NCBI GenBank assembly: GCA_035291645.1
Contig: DATDRQ010000224.1
Coordinates: forward strand, 1 to 20,776
Direction: 5' to 3'
DNA length: 20,776 nt
Source: DATDRQ01 sp035291645
Lineage (GTDB): Bacteria; Chloroflexota; Anaerolineae; Anaerolineales; UBA4823
Within the stretch, counting starts at the first letter, position 1. Each line of letters opens with the position of its first letter. Below, piece by piece: positions 1-8,693 of the stretch. A model generated the notes under the pieces. That model worked only from the letters and a program-made list of their open reading frames with translations. It did no database searches and had not been told where the DNA came from. The translations under genes and the position numbers were made by a program.

Positions 1-2
1 AG

Positions 3-101
3 ATGCTGTTCTCAGACCTTTCAACGGTCCGTTCGGCACTAAGTGTCGGAGTCCAGCACCTGAGCTGGCAATCACAAAGGGAATACCAGTCTTCCCAATA
101 A
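3..101 (+). CDS. Possible C-terminal tail of an upstream gene (partial)
   Basis: A frame open from the left edge ends at TAA 99-101, four bases before the TTG start of the next gene, which is the spacing expected of an operon. The readable tail ends in LSWQSQREYQSSQ, which I do not recognise. A competing frame is also open from base 2 to a TAG at 113-115, so the assignment is uncertain. An ATG happens to lie at base 3, but a complete 32-residue gene seems less likely than a truncated longer one. No function is proposed. Confidence 0.22.
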   Translation: MLFSDLSTVRSALSVGVQHLSWQSQREYQSSQ

Positions 102-105
102 AACG

Positions 106-1989
106 TTGTTCCAGATAGTGCAAGCCCGCTGGTTTGGGCTGATCGATCTGATCCTGGCTCTGGCTAGCGGGATAATTTTGATGTTATGGCCTGGACTGGG
201 CTACTGGCCGATTCTGCTTGCGTTGCTCCCCTGGACAGCGCGCCTGGCGGCTGGTCGTTTTCCCTTTAAAAGGACGTCATTCGATCTTCCGCTCACCCTT
301 TTCCTGGTCACGGCTGGGGTAGGGGTATGGGCCGCCTATGACCGTGAAGGGGCCTTGCTCAAGTTCTGGATCATCGTCAGCGCGATCCTGGTTTTTTATG
401 CGCTGGCAGGCCAGCTTTTCGATAACCTGGAGTCCATTGCCTGGCTACTCAGCTTACTTGGGGTGATGCTCTCGGCCTATTTCTTGTTGAGCTTCGATTG
501 GCACTCTCAGCCGGAGGATTTAGGCTCGATCGAACAGATGGCATCCATATGGATGGGTATTCGCCCTGACCTGCGGCTGCTTTCTCCGCTTCCTAATGTG
601 GTTGGGGGAATTCTGGCGATGGTGCTTCCCATATCAGTCGTGCCCGTACTGCTGGGATGGCAATCGCGGCAGTTCAATAAATTCGCCTTATCCCTGGCTG
701 CTGCCGGGTTCATTTTATTCGGCCTGTTTATGACCAGCTCGCGTGGGGCGTGGCTTGCCTTGCTGGTGGCCAGCGGATTCTGGATGGTGTGGAAAGGCAG
801 TGGAATTCTTTCCCGATACCGCCGGGTCCCAAGGTTGCGCATTCTTTCGATCGTGCTTGTTCTGTTCATCCTTGGAATACTCTTCACGCTCTCGTTCTAT
901 CCGCATGCAGTCCTGGCTGCCCTAGACAAACTGCCCGGTTTGCCGAGCGGGGGCAGCCGCCTGGATCTGGCAGGCAATACGTTGCATTTGATCTCCGATT
1001 TTCCCTGGACGGGGGGTGGGCTCGGCTCATTCGGCGGACTGTATTCCCAATACATCAAAGTTACCCCCTACTTTATTTACGCCTATAGCCATAATTTTTA
1101 CCTGGACATGGCCCTGGAGCAGGGAGTAATGGCGGCCCTGTTGGGACTGGGCATTTTCGTCAGCGCTGGCTGGCTATTCCTGGATAACCTGGAGATTGGC
1201 GAGAAAAATCCGATCATTCATTCACTTGCTGCCGCCGGGTTCACGAGTCTATTGGCAGTCTTGCTGCATGGTTTGATGGATGATGCCCTTTACGGTATGA
1301 GCGGTACACCTTTCCTTTTCCTGCTTCCCGGGATGGCTGTAGCACTGGCAGCGAACAACAACACTGCCCAAGATCCAGCCCATTTCGCCGAGTCTGTTGG
1401 CAGAATGCCTTCTCAATCCGCCCAGAAGCTGGGCGCCTGGGCTTTCATTGTTAGTTTGCTCGTTATTGTTTCATTCTCGATGTTCCTGATTGGCAGGTCA
1501 TTGCAAGCCAGCTGGTACGCAAATCAGGGTGCGGTTAGAATGGCTCGCCTCGAGCTCGCCGATTGGCCTGTGGATAAGTGGAATGCGAATCCGGACATTT
1601 CCGCATTCGATCCTGCCGTTGAACTTTTTGAGCGTTCGCTGTCCATTGACCCTGGTGGAGCGACTGCCCATCACCGGTTGGGGTTGATCGCTTCTCAAGG
1701 AAGAGATTTTGAAATGGCGCAATATCATCTAGAAAAAGCCTCGCTTCGGAATCCGGATCATCGAGGGGTGATCAAGGTTTTAGGTTACGTTTATGTCTGG
1801 AACAGCCAACCAGAGAAGGCCACCTTCCTGTTGAAGGAGATACCGGAGGCGGACAAAGAGATGCGACAGTACGCTATCTGGTGGAAAAAACTGGGCAGGC
1901 AAGATCTAGCCCTCAAAGCGAAAGAAATGCAAACAAAGCTTTTTGAATTGAAGGGCACGATTCTTCAGACCTCCACGAGCCAGCAATGA
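106..1989 (+). CDS. O-antigen ligase/polymerase-like membrane protein with C-terminal TPR region
   Basis: This 627-residue inner-membrane protein resembles the Wzy/WaaL (Wzy_C, O-antigen ligase) family, which polymerises lipid-linked glycan or transfers it to an acceptor on the outer side of the membrane. Many hydrophobic segments run from about residue 10 to 440. A long extracytoplasmic loop ends in the family's typical Ser-His-Asn motif (about residues 328-330, SHNFYLDMALEQG), followed by a membrane helix. Residues about 507-590 form a soluble tail with tetratricopeptide-like helical repeats (FERSLSIDPGG, HRLGLIASQGRDFEMAQ), presumably a protein-binding arm. The start is uncertain: TTG at 106 is the first possible start after the in-frame stop at 61-63, GTG at 118 is an alternative, and neither has a well-placed Shine-Dalgarno. 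The 3' end overlaps the next gene by ATGA, so the two are probably translationally coupled. Polymerase and ligase roles cannot be told apart from sequence. Confidence 0.82.
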   Translation: MFQIVQARWFGLIDLILALASGIILMLWPGLGYWPILLALLPWTARLAAGRFPFKRTSFDLPLTLFLVTAGVGVWAAYDREGALLKFWIIVSAILVFYALAGQLFDNLESIAWLLSLLGVMLSAYFLLSFDWHSQPEDLGSIEQMASIWMGIRPDLRLLSPLPNVVGGILAMVLPISVVPVLLGWQSRQFNKFALSLAAAGFILFGLFMTSSRGAWLALLVASGFWMVWKGSGILSRYRRVPRLRILSIVLVLFILGILFTLSFYPHAVLAALDKLPGLPSGGSRLDLAGNTLHLISDFPWTGGGLGSFGGLYSQYIKVTPYFIYAYSHNFYLDMALEQGVMAALLGLGIFVSAGWLFLDNLEIGEKNPIIHSLAAAGFTSLLAVLLHGLMDDALYGMSGTPFLFLLPGMAVALAANNNTAQDPAHFAESVGRMPSQSAQKLGAWAFIVSLLVIVSFSMFLIGRSLQASWYANQGAVRMARLELADWPVDKWNANPDISAFDPAVELFERSLSIDPGGATAHHRLGLIASQGRDFEMAQYHLEKASLRNPDHRGVIKVLGYVYVWNSQPEKATFLLKEIPEADKEMRQYAIWWKKLGRQDLALKAKEMQTKLFELKGTILQTSTSQQ

Positions 1990-4658
1990 AAACCCGAATG
2001 CGTCCTATTCTTAATCTGTTTTTCCTCCTTTCAATCCTGATCGCCGGCCTGATCAACGCGTCAACGGCAAATGCTCAGATCGACCAAGATGGTTGGGTTC
2101 TCCCGGTGAATATTTCGTCTTCAGGCGCAGCCAGCGATCCGGTGATAGCGATCGACTCGGAAGGGGTTTTCCACATCCTTTGGAAAGATGAGTTTTCTGG
2201 TCTGATTTACGTCGGTGGGGATGGAACGGAGTGGAGTGAACCCGAGCCGGTCTTCCTACCTTTCGATACCTATCTTCCTCACCTTCTGGCCGATCGGGCG
2301 GGAAATATCCACGCTTTTTGGATAGACGAGAAAGGGGGTCTCCACCACGGCCGAGTGACTGGCGATGAGTTTCGAGATGGCGGCGCATGGCGTTTCACAG
2401 AGCAGATCTCCGATTCAGCCCTGGATTTCGACGCATCAGTAGACGAGGCGGATCAGATCCACCTCGCTTACATCCGGTCTTTGGAAACTCCGGAGTTGCC
2501 GGCAGGGGTGTACTCCACCCGCCTGGGGGATCGCAGCTTGAACTGGTCCTCCCCAGAACTTATTTACGAGTCTGCCTACCTTCGTTCTACGCTTCCGGAG
2601 GAAGCGAACGTCAGCGTCTCAACGGGTGGGACCGCGCAGGCACCGTTGGTTTTTATCGCCTGGGATAATCCCTTGCGTGATCGAGTCTTCCTGATCCGGT
2701 CGGACGATGGCGGCGATTCCTGGGGTGAGGTTGATGACATCGATAAACCGGAGGAGGGGGCAGTAAACACCGGGCCATCGCGTATAAAAGTCTACGCCGA
2801 TGGAGAGGAGGTATTACTCCTGTGGCAGTCAGGCAGGACGGAAACCAGCTGCGATCAATATTACCAGTGGTCGACAGATGGGGGCGCCGCCTGGGGGCCT
2901 CGCCAGCGGATGTTCGAGGGTTTTCTCATCTGCCCGGACGACATCCGCATCCTGGATGGGGAGAGCGGGCCAATCTTGCTTCTCGAAGGCACCCAGGTTT
3001 ATTTACAGGCCTGGGATGGGGCGCTCTGGAGCGATCCGCAGTTACAGGAGACGCTGACCAGCTTTATCGACCCGGAGACCCAGAAGGTGGTCAGTTATCA
3101 GTGCCTGGAGCCTGCTCTGACCCCAGATGAAGAGCTTTACGTGGCGGGTTGCGATAGCGGGGAAGGTAAGGATATCTGGCTGACGAAACGCTCCGTTGGA
3201 GATATCTCCGTTTGGTTCCCATTGGAACCCGTATGGAACCCATTAACTTCAATTACCTCGGTTCCGGCCCAGCTGCTCGACCCGGCAATCATTTCCGAAA
3301 CGAATGACCAGCTGCACGTCTTCTGGAGCCAAACCGATTCGCTGGAGGCTGGCAGCCTGGGGACGAGCATTTATTATTCCCGGCAAGAGGCAGGGCAGTG
3401 GCTTCAGCCCAGTAAAATATTAACCTCTCCACTAGGCAAAGCTGAACAACCTTCCGCAGTGGTCGACTCGAGCGGGAAACTGAACCTGGTTTGGAGTGGG
3501 GGGCTGTCTGGGGAGATCTATTTCAGCCAGGCGAACGCCGGGCAGGCGATCGCTGCGACATCCTGGTCCGAACCCTTCCTGTTGCCTTCTCCCAGGCAAG
3601 CCGGGAGCTCGCCGCGCGTTTACGTCGACCCTGATAACAATCTTTACGTCGTTTACGCCATTCCGCTCAATGAGAACCGCGGCATATATCTGACTCGATC
3701 GGTGGACGGAGGTTCAACCTGGTCAGAACCTATCCGGGTCTTTGACGGGGTTGCCGCCGGTTGGGAGATGGTGGACCAGCCGCGCATGACGATGACGGAA
3801 AATGGAAATCTGCACCTGCTCTGGACTCAATATACGCTTCCTTCAGGACCAGGCCCACTCTCGCTGGTTTACGCCCGGTCATTCGATGGTGGGTTCACCT
3901 GGACTTCACCCGAGACTGTGGTGGAAGGACCTATAATGTGGAGCAATATCGCTGGGGTGGGCGAACAGACCGTAGAGCGCGTCTGGCAGGAGCGGAGCAG
4001 CGGTGGGACGACTTTATGGCACGAAGAATCCCTGGATAACGGAAATACATGGAGCCGGACTGCGGCAGCCTCGATCTTCGGCGAGGCGGTCGGAACTCCA
4101 AGCCTGACTTCGGATGATAAAGATCACCTCAACCTGCTCCAGATGGTCCGCCGGAGCGCCAACAGCTTCGTTGTCCAACACCTGACCTGGAACGGGCAAA
4201 GTTGGTCCACCGAACGAAGCCTTGATCTGTCTTTCACTTCACCGACAACGATCGGGTCCTTAATGTCCGCTTTATCTTCCGAAGGCGTCCTCAATCTTCT
4301 ATTCACAGCGCTGACCGGGAATCCAGATAGCGGAGCCGTCGAGGATGATATCTTGTTTTCGTCGCGCGCTCTAGAAGGGACAGAGGGAGCCTTCTCACCG
4401 CAAACAACCTCGAATGCACCGCCGACGAATTCTCCTCTGGCGACGGCTGAACCCACCCTGGCGTCAACACAGACGCTCCTACCTTCGCCGACCTCCGCCC
4501 CTTCACCAACACCTACCGAAAAACCCACTTTTGTAGCACCTCCGAACGAGAACGCCCGGTTGGGCTCGGCAGCCGGCGCGATTCTGGCCGGGCTGATCGT
4601 GATTTCTGTAATCGTAGGAATCGTCGCCTTCCGAAAGAAGAGATTTCGAATCGGATAG
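1986..4658 (+). CDS. Secreted, membrane-anchored Asp-box (BNR/sialidase-like) repeat protein
   Basis: This 890-residue protein has a signal peptide (basic MKTRMR, then a hydrophobic core, likely cleaved after ANA at residue 30). The body is beta-rich, with at least five Asp-box motifs of the S-x-D-x-G-x-x-W type near residues 239 (SDDGGDSW), 296 (STDGGAAW), 572 (SVDGGSTW), 632 (SFDGGFTW) and 682 (SLDNGNTW), typical of sialidase-fold beta-propellers. The long gap between the second and third motifs suggests two propeller modules. Residues about 800-855 form a Pro/Thr/Ser-rich stalk. It is followed by a hydrophobic helix (AILAGLIVISVIVGIVAF) and a short basic tail, so the propeller should sit outside and be tethered. 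Asp-boxes are structural, and I could not identify the sialidase catalytic Arg triad with Tyr/Glu, so glycan binding is as likely as hydrolysis. The gene starts inside the upstream stop (ATGA). A smaller relative lies at 8694. Confidence 0.82.
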   Translation: MKTRMRPILNLFFLLSILIAGLINASTANAQIDQDGWVLPVNISSSGAASDPVIAIDSEGVFHILWKDEFSGLIYVGGDGTEWSEPEPVFLPFDTYLPHLLADRAGNIHAFWIDEKGGLHHGRVTGDEFRDGGAWRFTEQISDSALDFDASVDEADQIHLAYIRSLETPELPAGVYSTRLGDRSLNWSSPELIYESAYLRSTLPEEANVSVSTGGTAQAPLVFIAWDNPLRDRVFLIRSDDGGDSWGEVDDIDKPEEGAVNTGPSRIKVYADGEEVLLLWQSGRTETSCDQYYQWSTDGGAAWGPRQRMFEGFLICPDDIRILDGESGPILLLEGTQVYLQAWDGALWSDPQLQETLTSFIDPETQKVVSYQCLEPALTPDEELYVAGCDSGEGKDIWLTKRSVGDISVWFPLEPVWNPLTSITSVPAQLLDPAIISETNDQLHVFWSQTDSLEAGSLGTSIYYSRQEAGQWLQPSKILTSPLGKAEQPSAVVDSSGKLNLVWSGGLSGEIYFSQANAGQAIAATSWSEPFLLPSPRQAGSSPRVYVDPDNNLYVVYAIPLNENRGIYLTRSVDGGSTWSEPIRVFDGVAAGWEMVDQPRMTMTENGNLHLLWTQYTLPSGPGPLSLVYARSFDGGFTWTSPETVVEGPIMWSNIAGVGEQTVERVWQERSSGGTTLWHEESLDNGNTWSRTAAASIFGEAVGTPSLTSDDKDHLNLLQMVRRSANSFVVQHLTWNGQSWSTERSLDLSFTSPTTIGSLMSALSSEGVLNLLFTALTGNPDSGAVEDDILFSSRALEGTEGAFSPQTTSNAPPTNSPLATAEPTLASTQTLLPSPTSAPSPTPTEKPTFVAPPNENARLGSAAGAILAGLIVISVIVGIVAFRKKRFRIG

Positions 4659-4683
4659 GCGCGATTTGGGGTACCATACAGTG

Positions 4684-6522
4684 ATGCGAACCATCATCAT
4701 CGGCCTGGATGCGTTTGATCCCGGCGTATTCGAACGCCTGGTTGATCAGGGCCGTTTGCCCAATTTGTCCAGTTTCCTCGAGAAGAAAGGCTATAGCCAT
4801 TTCTCCGTTGCCAACCCACCGCAGAGCGAGGTGTCCTGGACCAGCATCGCCACCGGGCTGAATCCCGGCGCTCACGGTATCTTCGACTTTGTACATCGCG
4901 ATCCAGCCTCCTATACTCCTTACGTATCACTCCTGCCAACGAAATCCGGTTTTTCGGGTACCCAATTCGCCCCACCCAGCAACGCCCGCACTCTCTTCGA
5001 CCAGGCAGTTAGCAACGGATTCCCGGCGACGGTTTTATGGTGGCCGGCGACCTTCCCTGCCCGTCCGGAATCCCCGGTCCAAACCATTCCTGGCCTGGGC
5101 ACTCCCGACATGTACGGAAAGCTGGGGGTTGGTACCCTGTTTACGACAGAACCTGGCCTGGAAGAGGCGGATCGCAAGACGGCGCTTGAGATCTTTAAAC
5201 GAAAAGGAAAGGATCGCTACTCTGGCCAGTTGAAGGGTCCTGCCCAGAAGAAAGGTCAGGAGGTGAAGGATCTACTTTTCGAGGTAGAACTGGAGATGTT
5301 GGAGGGTAATTCGGCCAGGTTAAAGGTAGGAGATCAGCGGATCGAGCTTGCTCTCGGAGAGTGGAGCCCGATCTTCGAGATAACCTTAAAGGTGGGGTTT
5401 CTGTATAAACTGCACGCGTTGACACGGGCGCTGCTCACCCAGACCTCTCCTGAGATACGCCTCTACCTGTTGCCTCTCCAGATCCACCCGCTGCACTCCC
5501 CCTGGCGGTATGCCAGCCCGCAGGGTTTCGTGAAACAAACCTGGCAGGCCTGTGGCCCATTCCTCACGACGGGTTGGCCTCAGGACACGACCGGGCTCGA
5601 GGAAGGCTGCATGAACGATGACCAGTTCCTCGACCTGTGCGACTCGATCGAGGCCGGGCGCGAAAAGGCGTTGGCCTATCACTTGCAGAACTATAAAGAG
5701 GGGGTGCTGGCTATCGTCTTCGATTCACTTGACCGGGTCCAGCACATGTTCTGGCGTGACCGGCAAGACGTCGTCGAGGCCTGGTATGAGAAGCTGGATG
5801 GGATCGTCGGACGGAGCCAGCAGACCCTGGCGGCGCTCGGCGAGGATAATACCCACCTGCTGGTCGTTTCTGACCATGGATTTACCCGTTTCGACCAGAA
5901 AGTCCATCTCAATCGCTGGCTGTTAGACAACGGTTATTTGACACCCAAACAGATGGAAGGGCAGGCTGGACTGAAGAATGTCGATTGGTCACGAACCCAG
6001 GCGTATGCCATCGGGCTAAACAGCATCTACATAAATGTTGCGGGTCGGGAAGGCCAGGGGACTGTCGACAAAGACCAGATCGTTCCGCTCTCGAACCGCC
6101 TCAAAGAAGACCTGCGCGCCTGGAAAGCAGCAACTGGCGAACCCGTTGTCCGCCAGGCATGGCGCAGGGACGAAGCACTGGATGGCCCGCTGTCGGAATA
6201 TGGACCTGACCTGCTGGTTGGGTTTGCCCCCGGCTACCGCGCCTCGGCCCAAACCGGGCTGGGTAGCTGGGAGAGCAACAGCCTGGAACTGAATAAAGAT
6301 CACTGGGGAGCGGATCACTGCATCGACCCGACTGCCGTTCCCGGGGTGCTCTTTTCCAACCGTGGGCTGGGCAACATTCCCAATCCCTCTTACCGGGAGT
6401 TCCCCTGGCTAGCGATTGGTGAAAAATTGGCCGTGAGTGACGGACCGACCCCGCCCCCCTCGCGTGGAGAAGATGACGAGAAGGTCCTCGAAGAAAGGTT
6501 AAGGAGCCTGGGTTACCTTTAG
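4684..6522 (+). CDS. Alkaline-phosphatase-superfamily phosphodiesterase (type I phosphodiesterase/nucleotide pyrophosphatase-like)
   Basis: The two-metal active site of the superfamily is readable. Asp9 lies in IIIGLDAFDP. Ser48 in PPQSEVSW aligns with the nucleophilic Thr of nucleotide pyrophosphatases and is followed by TGLNPGAHGIFDF. Asp350 and His354 lie in DSLDRVQHMFW, Asp397-His398 in SDHGF, and His540/His545 in DHWGADH. The middle section (LYLLPLQIHPLHSPW) and the ending LRSLGYL are typical of a large, poorly characterised bacterial and archaeal subgroup. There is no signal peptide, so it is predicted to be cytoplasmic, unlike most phosphatases of this fold. It lies between an Asp-box protein and the glycan exporter, ending one base before the permease start, which suggests a job in glycan or lipid-carrier metabolism. 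Substrate is unknown. I chose ATG 4684, directly before the conserved N-terminal strand; GTG 4681 or an upstream TTG at 4666 are possible. Confidence 0.85.
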   Translation: MRTIIIGLDAFDPGVFERLVDQGRLPNLSSFLEKKGYSHFSVANPPQSEVSWTSIATGLNPGAHGIFDFVHRDPASYTPYVSLLPTKSGFSGTQFAPPSNARTLFDQAVSNGFPATVLWWPATFPARPESPVQTIPGLGTPDMYGKLGVGTLFTTEPGLEEADRKTALEIFKRKGKDRYSGQLKGPAQKKGQEVKDLLFEVELEMLEGNSARLKVGDQRIELALGEWSPIFEITLKVGFLYKLHALTRALLTQTSPEIRLYLLPLQIHPLHSPWRYASPQGFVKQTWQACGPFLTTGWPQDTTGLEEGCMNDDQFLDLCDSIEAGREKALAYHLQNYKEGVLAIVFDSLDRVQHMFWRDRQDVVEAWYEKLDGIVGRSQQTLAALGEDNTHLLVVSDHGFTRFDQKVHLNRWLLDNGYLTPKQMEGQAGLKNVDWSRTQAYAIGLNSIYINVAGREGQGTVDKDQIVPLSNRLKEDLRAWKAATGEPVVRQAWRRDEALDGPLSEYGPDLLVGFAPGYRASAQTGLGSWESNSLELNKDHWGADHCIDPTAVPGVLFSNRGLGNIPNPSYREFPWLAIGEKLAVSDGPTPPPSRGEDDEKVLEERLRSLGYL

Positions 6523-6523
6523 A

Positions 6524-7399
6524 ATGAAAATAAATAAGAAGATGCTTTCATCCAATACCACGATACATACCGTCGACCATGTGGGGATGATCCGTGTTCA
6601 ACCCTCGGGTAGATGGGTATCCTTGGGTTTGGGTGAGTTGTGGCGTTATCGAGAGTTGCTTTACTTTTTCGTCTGGCGCGATGTCAAGATCCGCTACAAA
6701 CAGACCCTTATGGGCGCTTCCTGGGCGATTATCCAGCCCTTCTTCACTATGGTCGTCTTCAGCCTGTTCTTTGGAAGATTGGCGAAAGTCCCTTCGGACG
6801 GCATCCCATATCCTATCTTCACCTATGCGGCTCTAGTTCCCTGGACCTTCTTTGCGAATGGCGTCATGCAGGCCTCCAACACTCTGGTCATGAACGCCAA
6901 CATGGTCAAGAAAATATACTTTCCACGGCTTGCGCTGCCGATTGCGAGCGTACTGGCTGGGATTCTTGATTTTTCCCTGGCATCAATTGTTCTTCTCGTG
7001 ATGATGCTTTATTATCGCATGCTCCCTACGGCGAATGTCATCTGGCTGCCTTTCTTCTTCTTACTGGCTCTGGTAACAACCTTGGGAGTCTCTCTTTGGT
7101 TTTCCGCCATGAACGTCCAGTTCCGGGACGTTCGTTACATCGTCCCGTTCCTGATCCAGATCTGGTTATTCGTTACCCCAATCGCCTATCCGAGCAGCCT
7201 GCTCCCGGAACCATGGCGGACTCTCTATGGTATCAATCCAATGGCTGGTGTGGTGGAGGGATTCCGCTGGGCGCTGCTGGGTACCGAAACCGCCCCAGGT
7301 CCGATAATCTGGGTCTCCTCTCTGGTGGCAATCCTACTACTGGTGACTGGATTATTTTACTTCCGGCGTCTGGAAACCAGCTTTGCAGACGTGGTTTAG
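6524..7399 (+). CDS. wzm: ABC-2 type polysaccharide export permease (Wzm family)
   Basis: At 291 residues this is the usual length for the membrane subunit of ABC exporters that move lipid-linked O-antigen, teichoic acid or capsule-like glycans across the inner membrane. The amphipathic N-terminal region carries the family hallmark FVWRDVKIRYKQTLMGASW (about residues 45-63), followed by AIIQPFFTM and about six membrane helices. It also has the typical PLALP-like segment (FPRLALPIASV) and the late YGINPMAGVVEGFRW motif. It starts one base after the phosphodiesterase stop and is followed nine bases later by its ATPase partner, a standard pair. ATG 6542 and ATG 6587 are alternative starts; the latter would remove 21 residues preceding the conserved region. 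The symbol is a family-level assignment. Confidence 0.9.
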   Translation: MKINKKMLSSNTTIHTVDHVGMIRVQPSGRWVSLGLGELWRYRELLYFFVWRDVKIRYKQTLMGASWAIIQPFFTMVVFSLFFGRLAKVPSDGIPYPIFTYAALVPWTFFANGVMQASNTLVMNANMVKKIYFPRLALPIASVLAGILDFSLASIVLLVMMLYYRMLPTANVIWLPFFFLLALVTTLGVSLWFSAMNVQFRDVRYIVPFLIQIWLFVTPIAYPSSLLPEPWRTLYGINPMAGVVEGFRWALLGTETAPGPIIWVSSLVAILLLVTGLFYFRRLETSFADVV

Positions 7400-7403
7400 G
7401 AGA
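7398..7403 (+). promoter_or_regulatory. Shine-Dalgarno for wzt overlapping the wzm stop codon
   Basis: AGGAGA shares its first two bases with the TAG stop of the permease gene and sits five bases before the GTG at 7409. This supports the GTG start of the ATPase and tight translational coupling of the two exporter subunits. Confidence 0.7.
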
Positions 7404-7408
7404 TTAGA

Positions 7409-8680
7409 GTGACCGACCTTTCTATATATGCGCAAGGGCTTAGCAAGCGCTACCATATCGGGAAACTGCAGGAGAAACAGGATACATTAATTCACCAGAT
7501 CGGTGCTTCTGTCCGGTCCTCCGTCCGGAATTCCATCCGGCTCCTGCGCAGCCGCTCGGCTGCCAACCGCGATTCAGAAGAGATCCTCTGGGCGCTCGAT
7601 GATGTCTCCTTCGAAGTGAAACAAGGCGAGGTGGTCGGCATCATCGGGCGCAACGGCGCCGGGAAAAGTACGCTCCTGAAAATTCTCTCGCGCATCACCG
7701 AGCCCACGGAGGGATATGCAGATGTTTATGGCCGGGTCGGTTCTCTGTTAGAGGTCGGCACCGGTTTTCACCCAGAGCTGACCGGTCGGGAGAACATATA
7801 TTTAAACGGCGCCATCTTGGGTATGCGCAAAGCTGAGATCGACCACAAATTCGACGAGATCGTTGATTTTTCTGGAATTGGGAGATTTATCGACACTCCG
7901 GTGAAGCAATACTCCAGCGGTATGTATGTGCGTCTCGCATTCGCTGTTGCCGCCCACCTGGAACCTGAAATCTTAATGGTTGATGAAGTTCTGGCAGTGG
8001 GTGATATTGCCTTTCAAAAAAAGTGCCTGGGGAAGATGGGTGATGTGACCAAACAAGGCCGGACGGTCTTGTTCGTCAGCCACAATATGGCTGCAATCAA
8101 GAGTCTCTGTAACCGGGCAATCTGGTTGAGTGAAGGAAAAATCCAATCGATCGGTGAAACAGACGAAGTCATTACAAAATATAAGAATGAGATGTTAGGT
8201 ACATTGAACGAACAATTGGACTTTTCCCCAATTGTTAATAAGAAATATGGATTATCGTTAGAGGACGTAAGAGCCAGAATCCTCCAAAACGGTAATGGTT
8301 TGGACTTATCGATTGAACTAGTTTTAAAAAGCCAGCAGCGAACCTCTCGGGTTGGTGTTGGAGTCATTATTTCTACATCAGATGGAATTCTGGTTTCACG
8401 CCTGTTACCATTAATGACGCAAATCCAACTTGAGGAGATTAATGGTCACTGCTGTTGCATTATCGAAAGTAAGAATATCGATCGGCATCTTGCTGGCGGA
8501 GAATATTTACTAGGACTGAGGATAAACTTTCCTGGTGTCACAGGAATCATCGAAGCGGAGAATATCGCTACATTTCGAATCCCAGATACTGATCTTTATG
8601 GGCACGGATTTGATTTCACTTTAAACAATAATGGGGTTGTCCCTCTAATTCTCAAATTGAAAGAAGTATCCCATTACTAA
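7409..8680 (+). CDS. wzt: ABC polysaccharide exporter ATPase with C-terminal glycan-recognition-type domain (Wzt family)
   Basis: This 423-residue ATPase powers export through the adjacent permease. Residues 1-245 form the nucleotide-binding domain: Walker A GRNGAGKST (about 80-88), the Wzt-type signature YSSGMYVRLAFAVA (from 168), Walker B ILMVDEVLAVGD (from 188) and H-loop His225 in VLFVSHN. Residues about 270-420 form a beta-rich extension. In characterised Wzt proteins such a domain binds the non-reducing end of the finished glycan and sets export specificity. The start is GTG, supported by AGGAGA overlapping the upstream stop. The gene is compositionally split: GC is 58% over 7561-7740, about 48% over 7861-8100, 32% over 8161-8220 and 41% over 8221-8580. 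The drop falls at the junction of the two domains, suggesting that the recognition domain was acquired or exchanged separately. Confidence 0.92.
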   Translation: MTDLSIYAQGLSKRYHIGKLQEKQDTLIHQIGASVRSSVRNSIRLLRSRSAANRDSEEILWALDDVSFEVKQGEVVGIIGRNGAGKSTLLKILSRITEPTEGYADVYGRVGSLLEVGTGFHPELTGRENIYLNGAILGMRKAEIDHKFDEIVDFSGIGRFIDTPVKQYSSGMYVRLAFAVAAHLEPEILMVDEVLAVGDIAFQKKCLGKMGDVTKQGRTVLFVSHNMAAIKSLCNRAIWLSEGKIQSIGETDEVITKYKNEMLGTLNEQLDFSPIVNKKYGLSLEDVRARILQNGNGLDLSIELVLKSQQRTSRVGVGVIISTSDGILVSRLLPLMTQIQLEEINGHCCCIIESKNIDRHLAGGEYLLGLRINFPGVTGIIEAENIATFRIPDTDLYGHGFDFTLNNNGVVPLILKLKEVSHY

Positions 8681-8693
8681 GGAATCCGGATCG

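Noticed and set aside
4124..4528. Antisense open frame of 134 codons
   Set aside because: It overlaps the last propeller part and Pro/Thr/Ser stalk of the first Asp-box gene. Its Gly/Val/Glu-rich translation is the mirror of that low-complexity coding sequence.
6494..6520. Inverted repeat AAAGGT...ACCTTT around the Shine-Dalgarno before wzm
   Set aside because: The arms fall in codons for the conserved C-terminus LRSLGYL of the phosphodiesterase. A six-base stem with a 15-base loop is weak.
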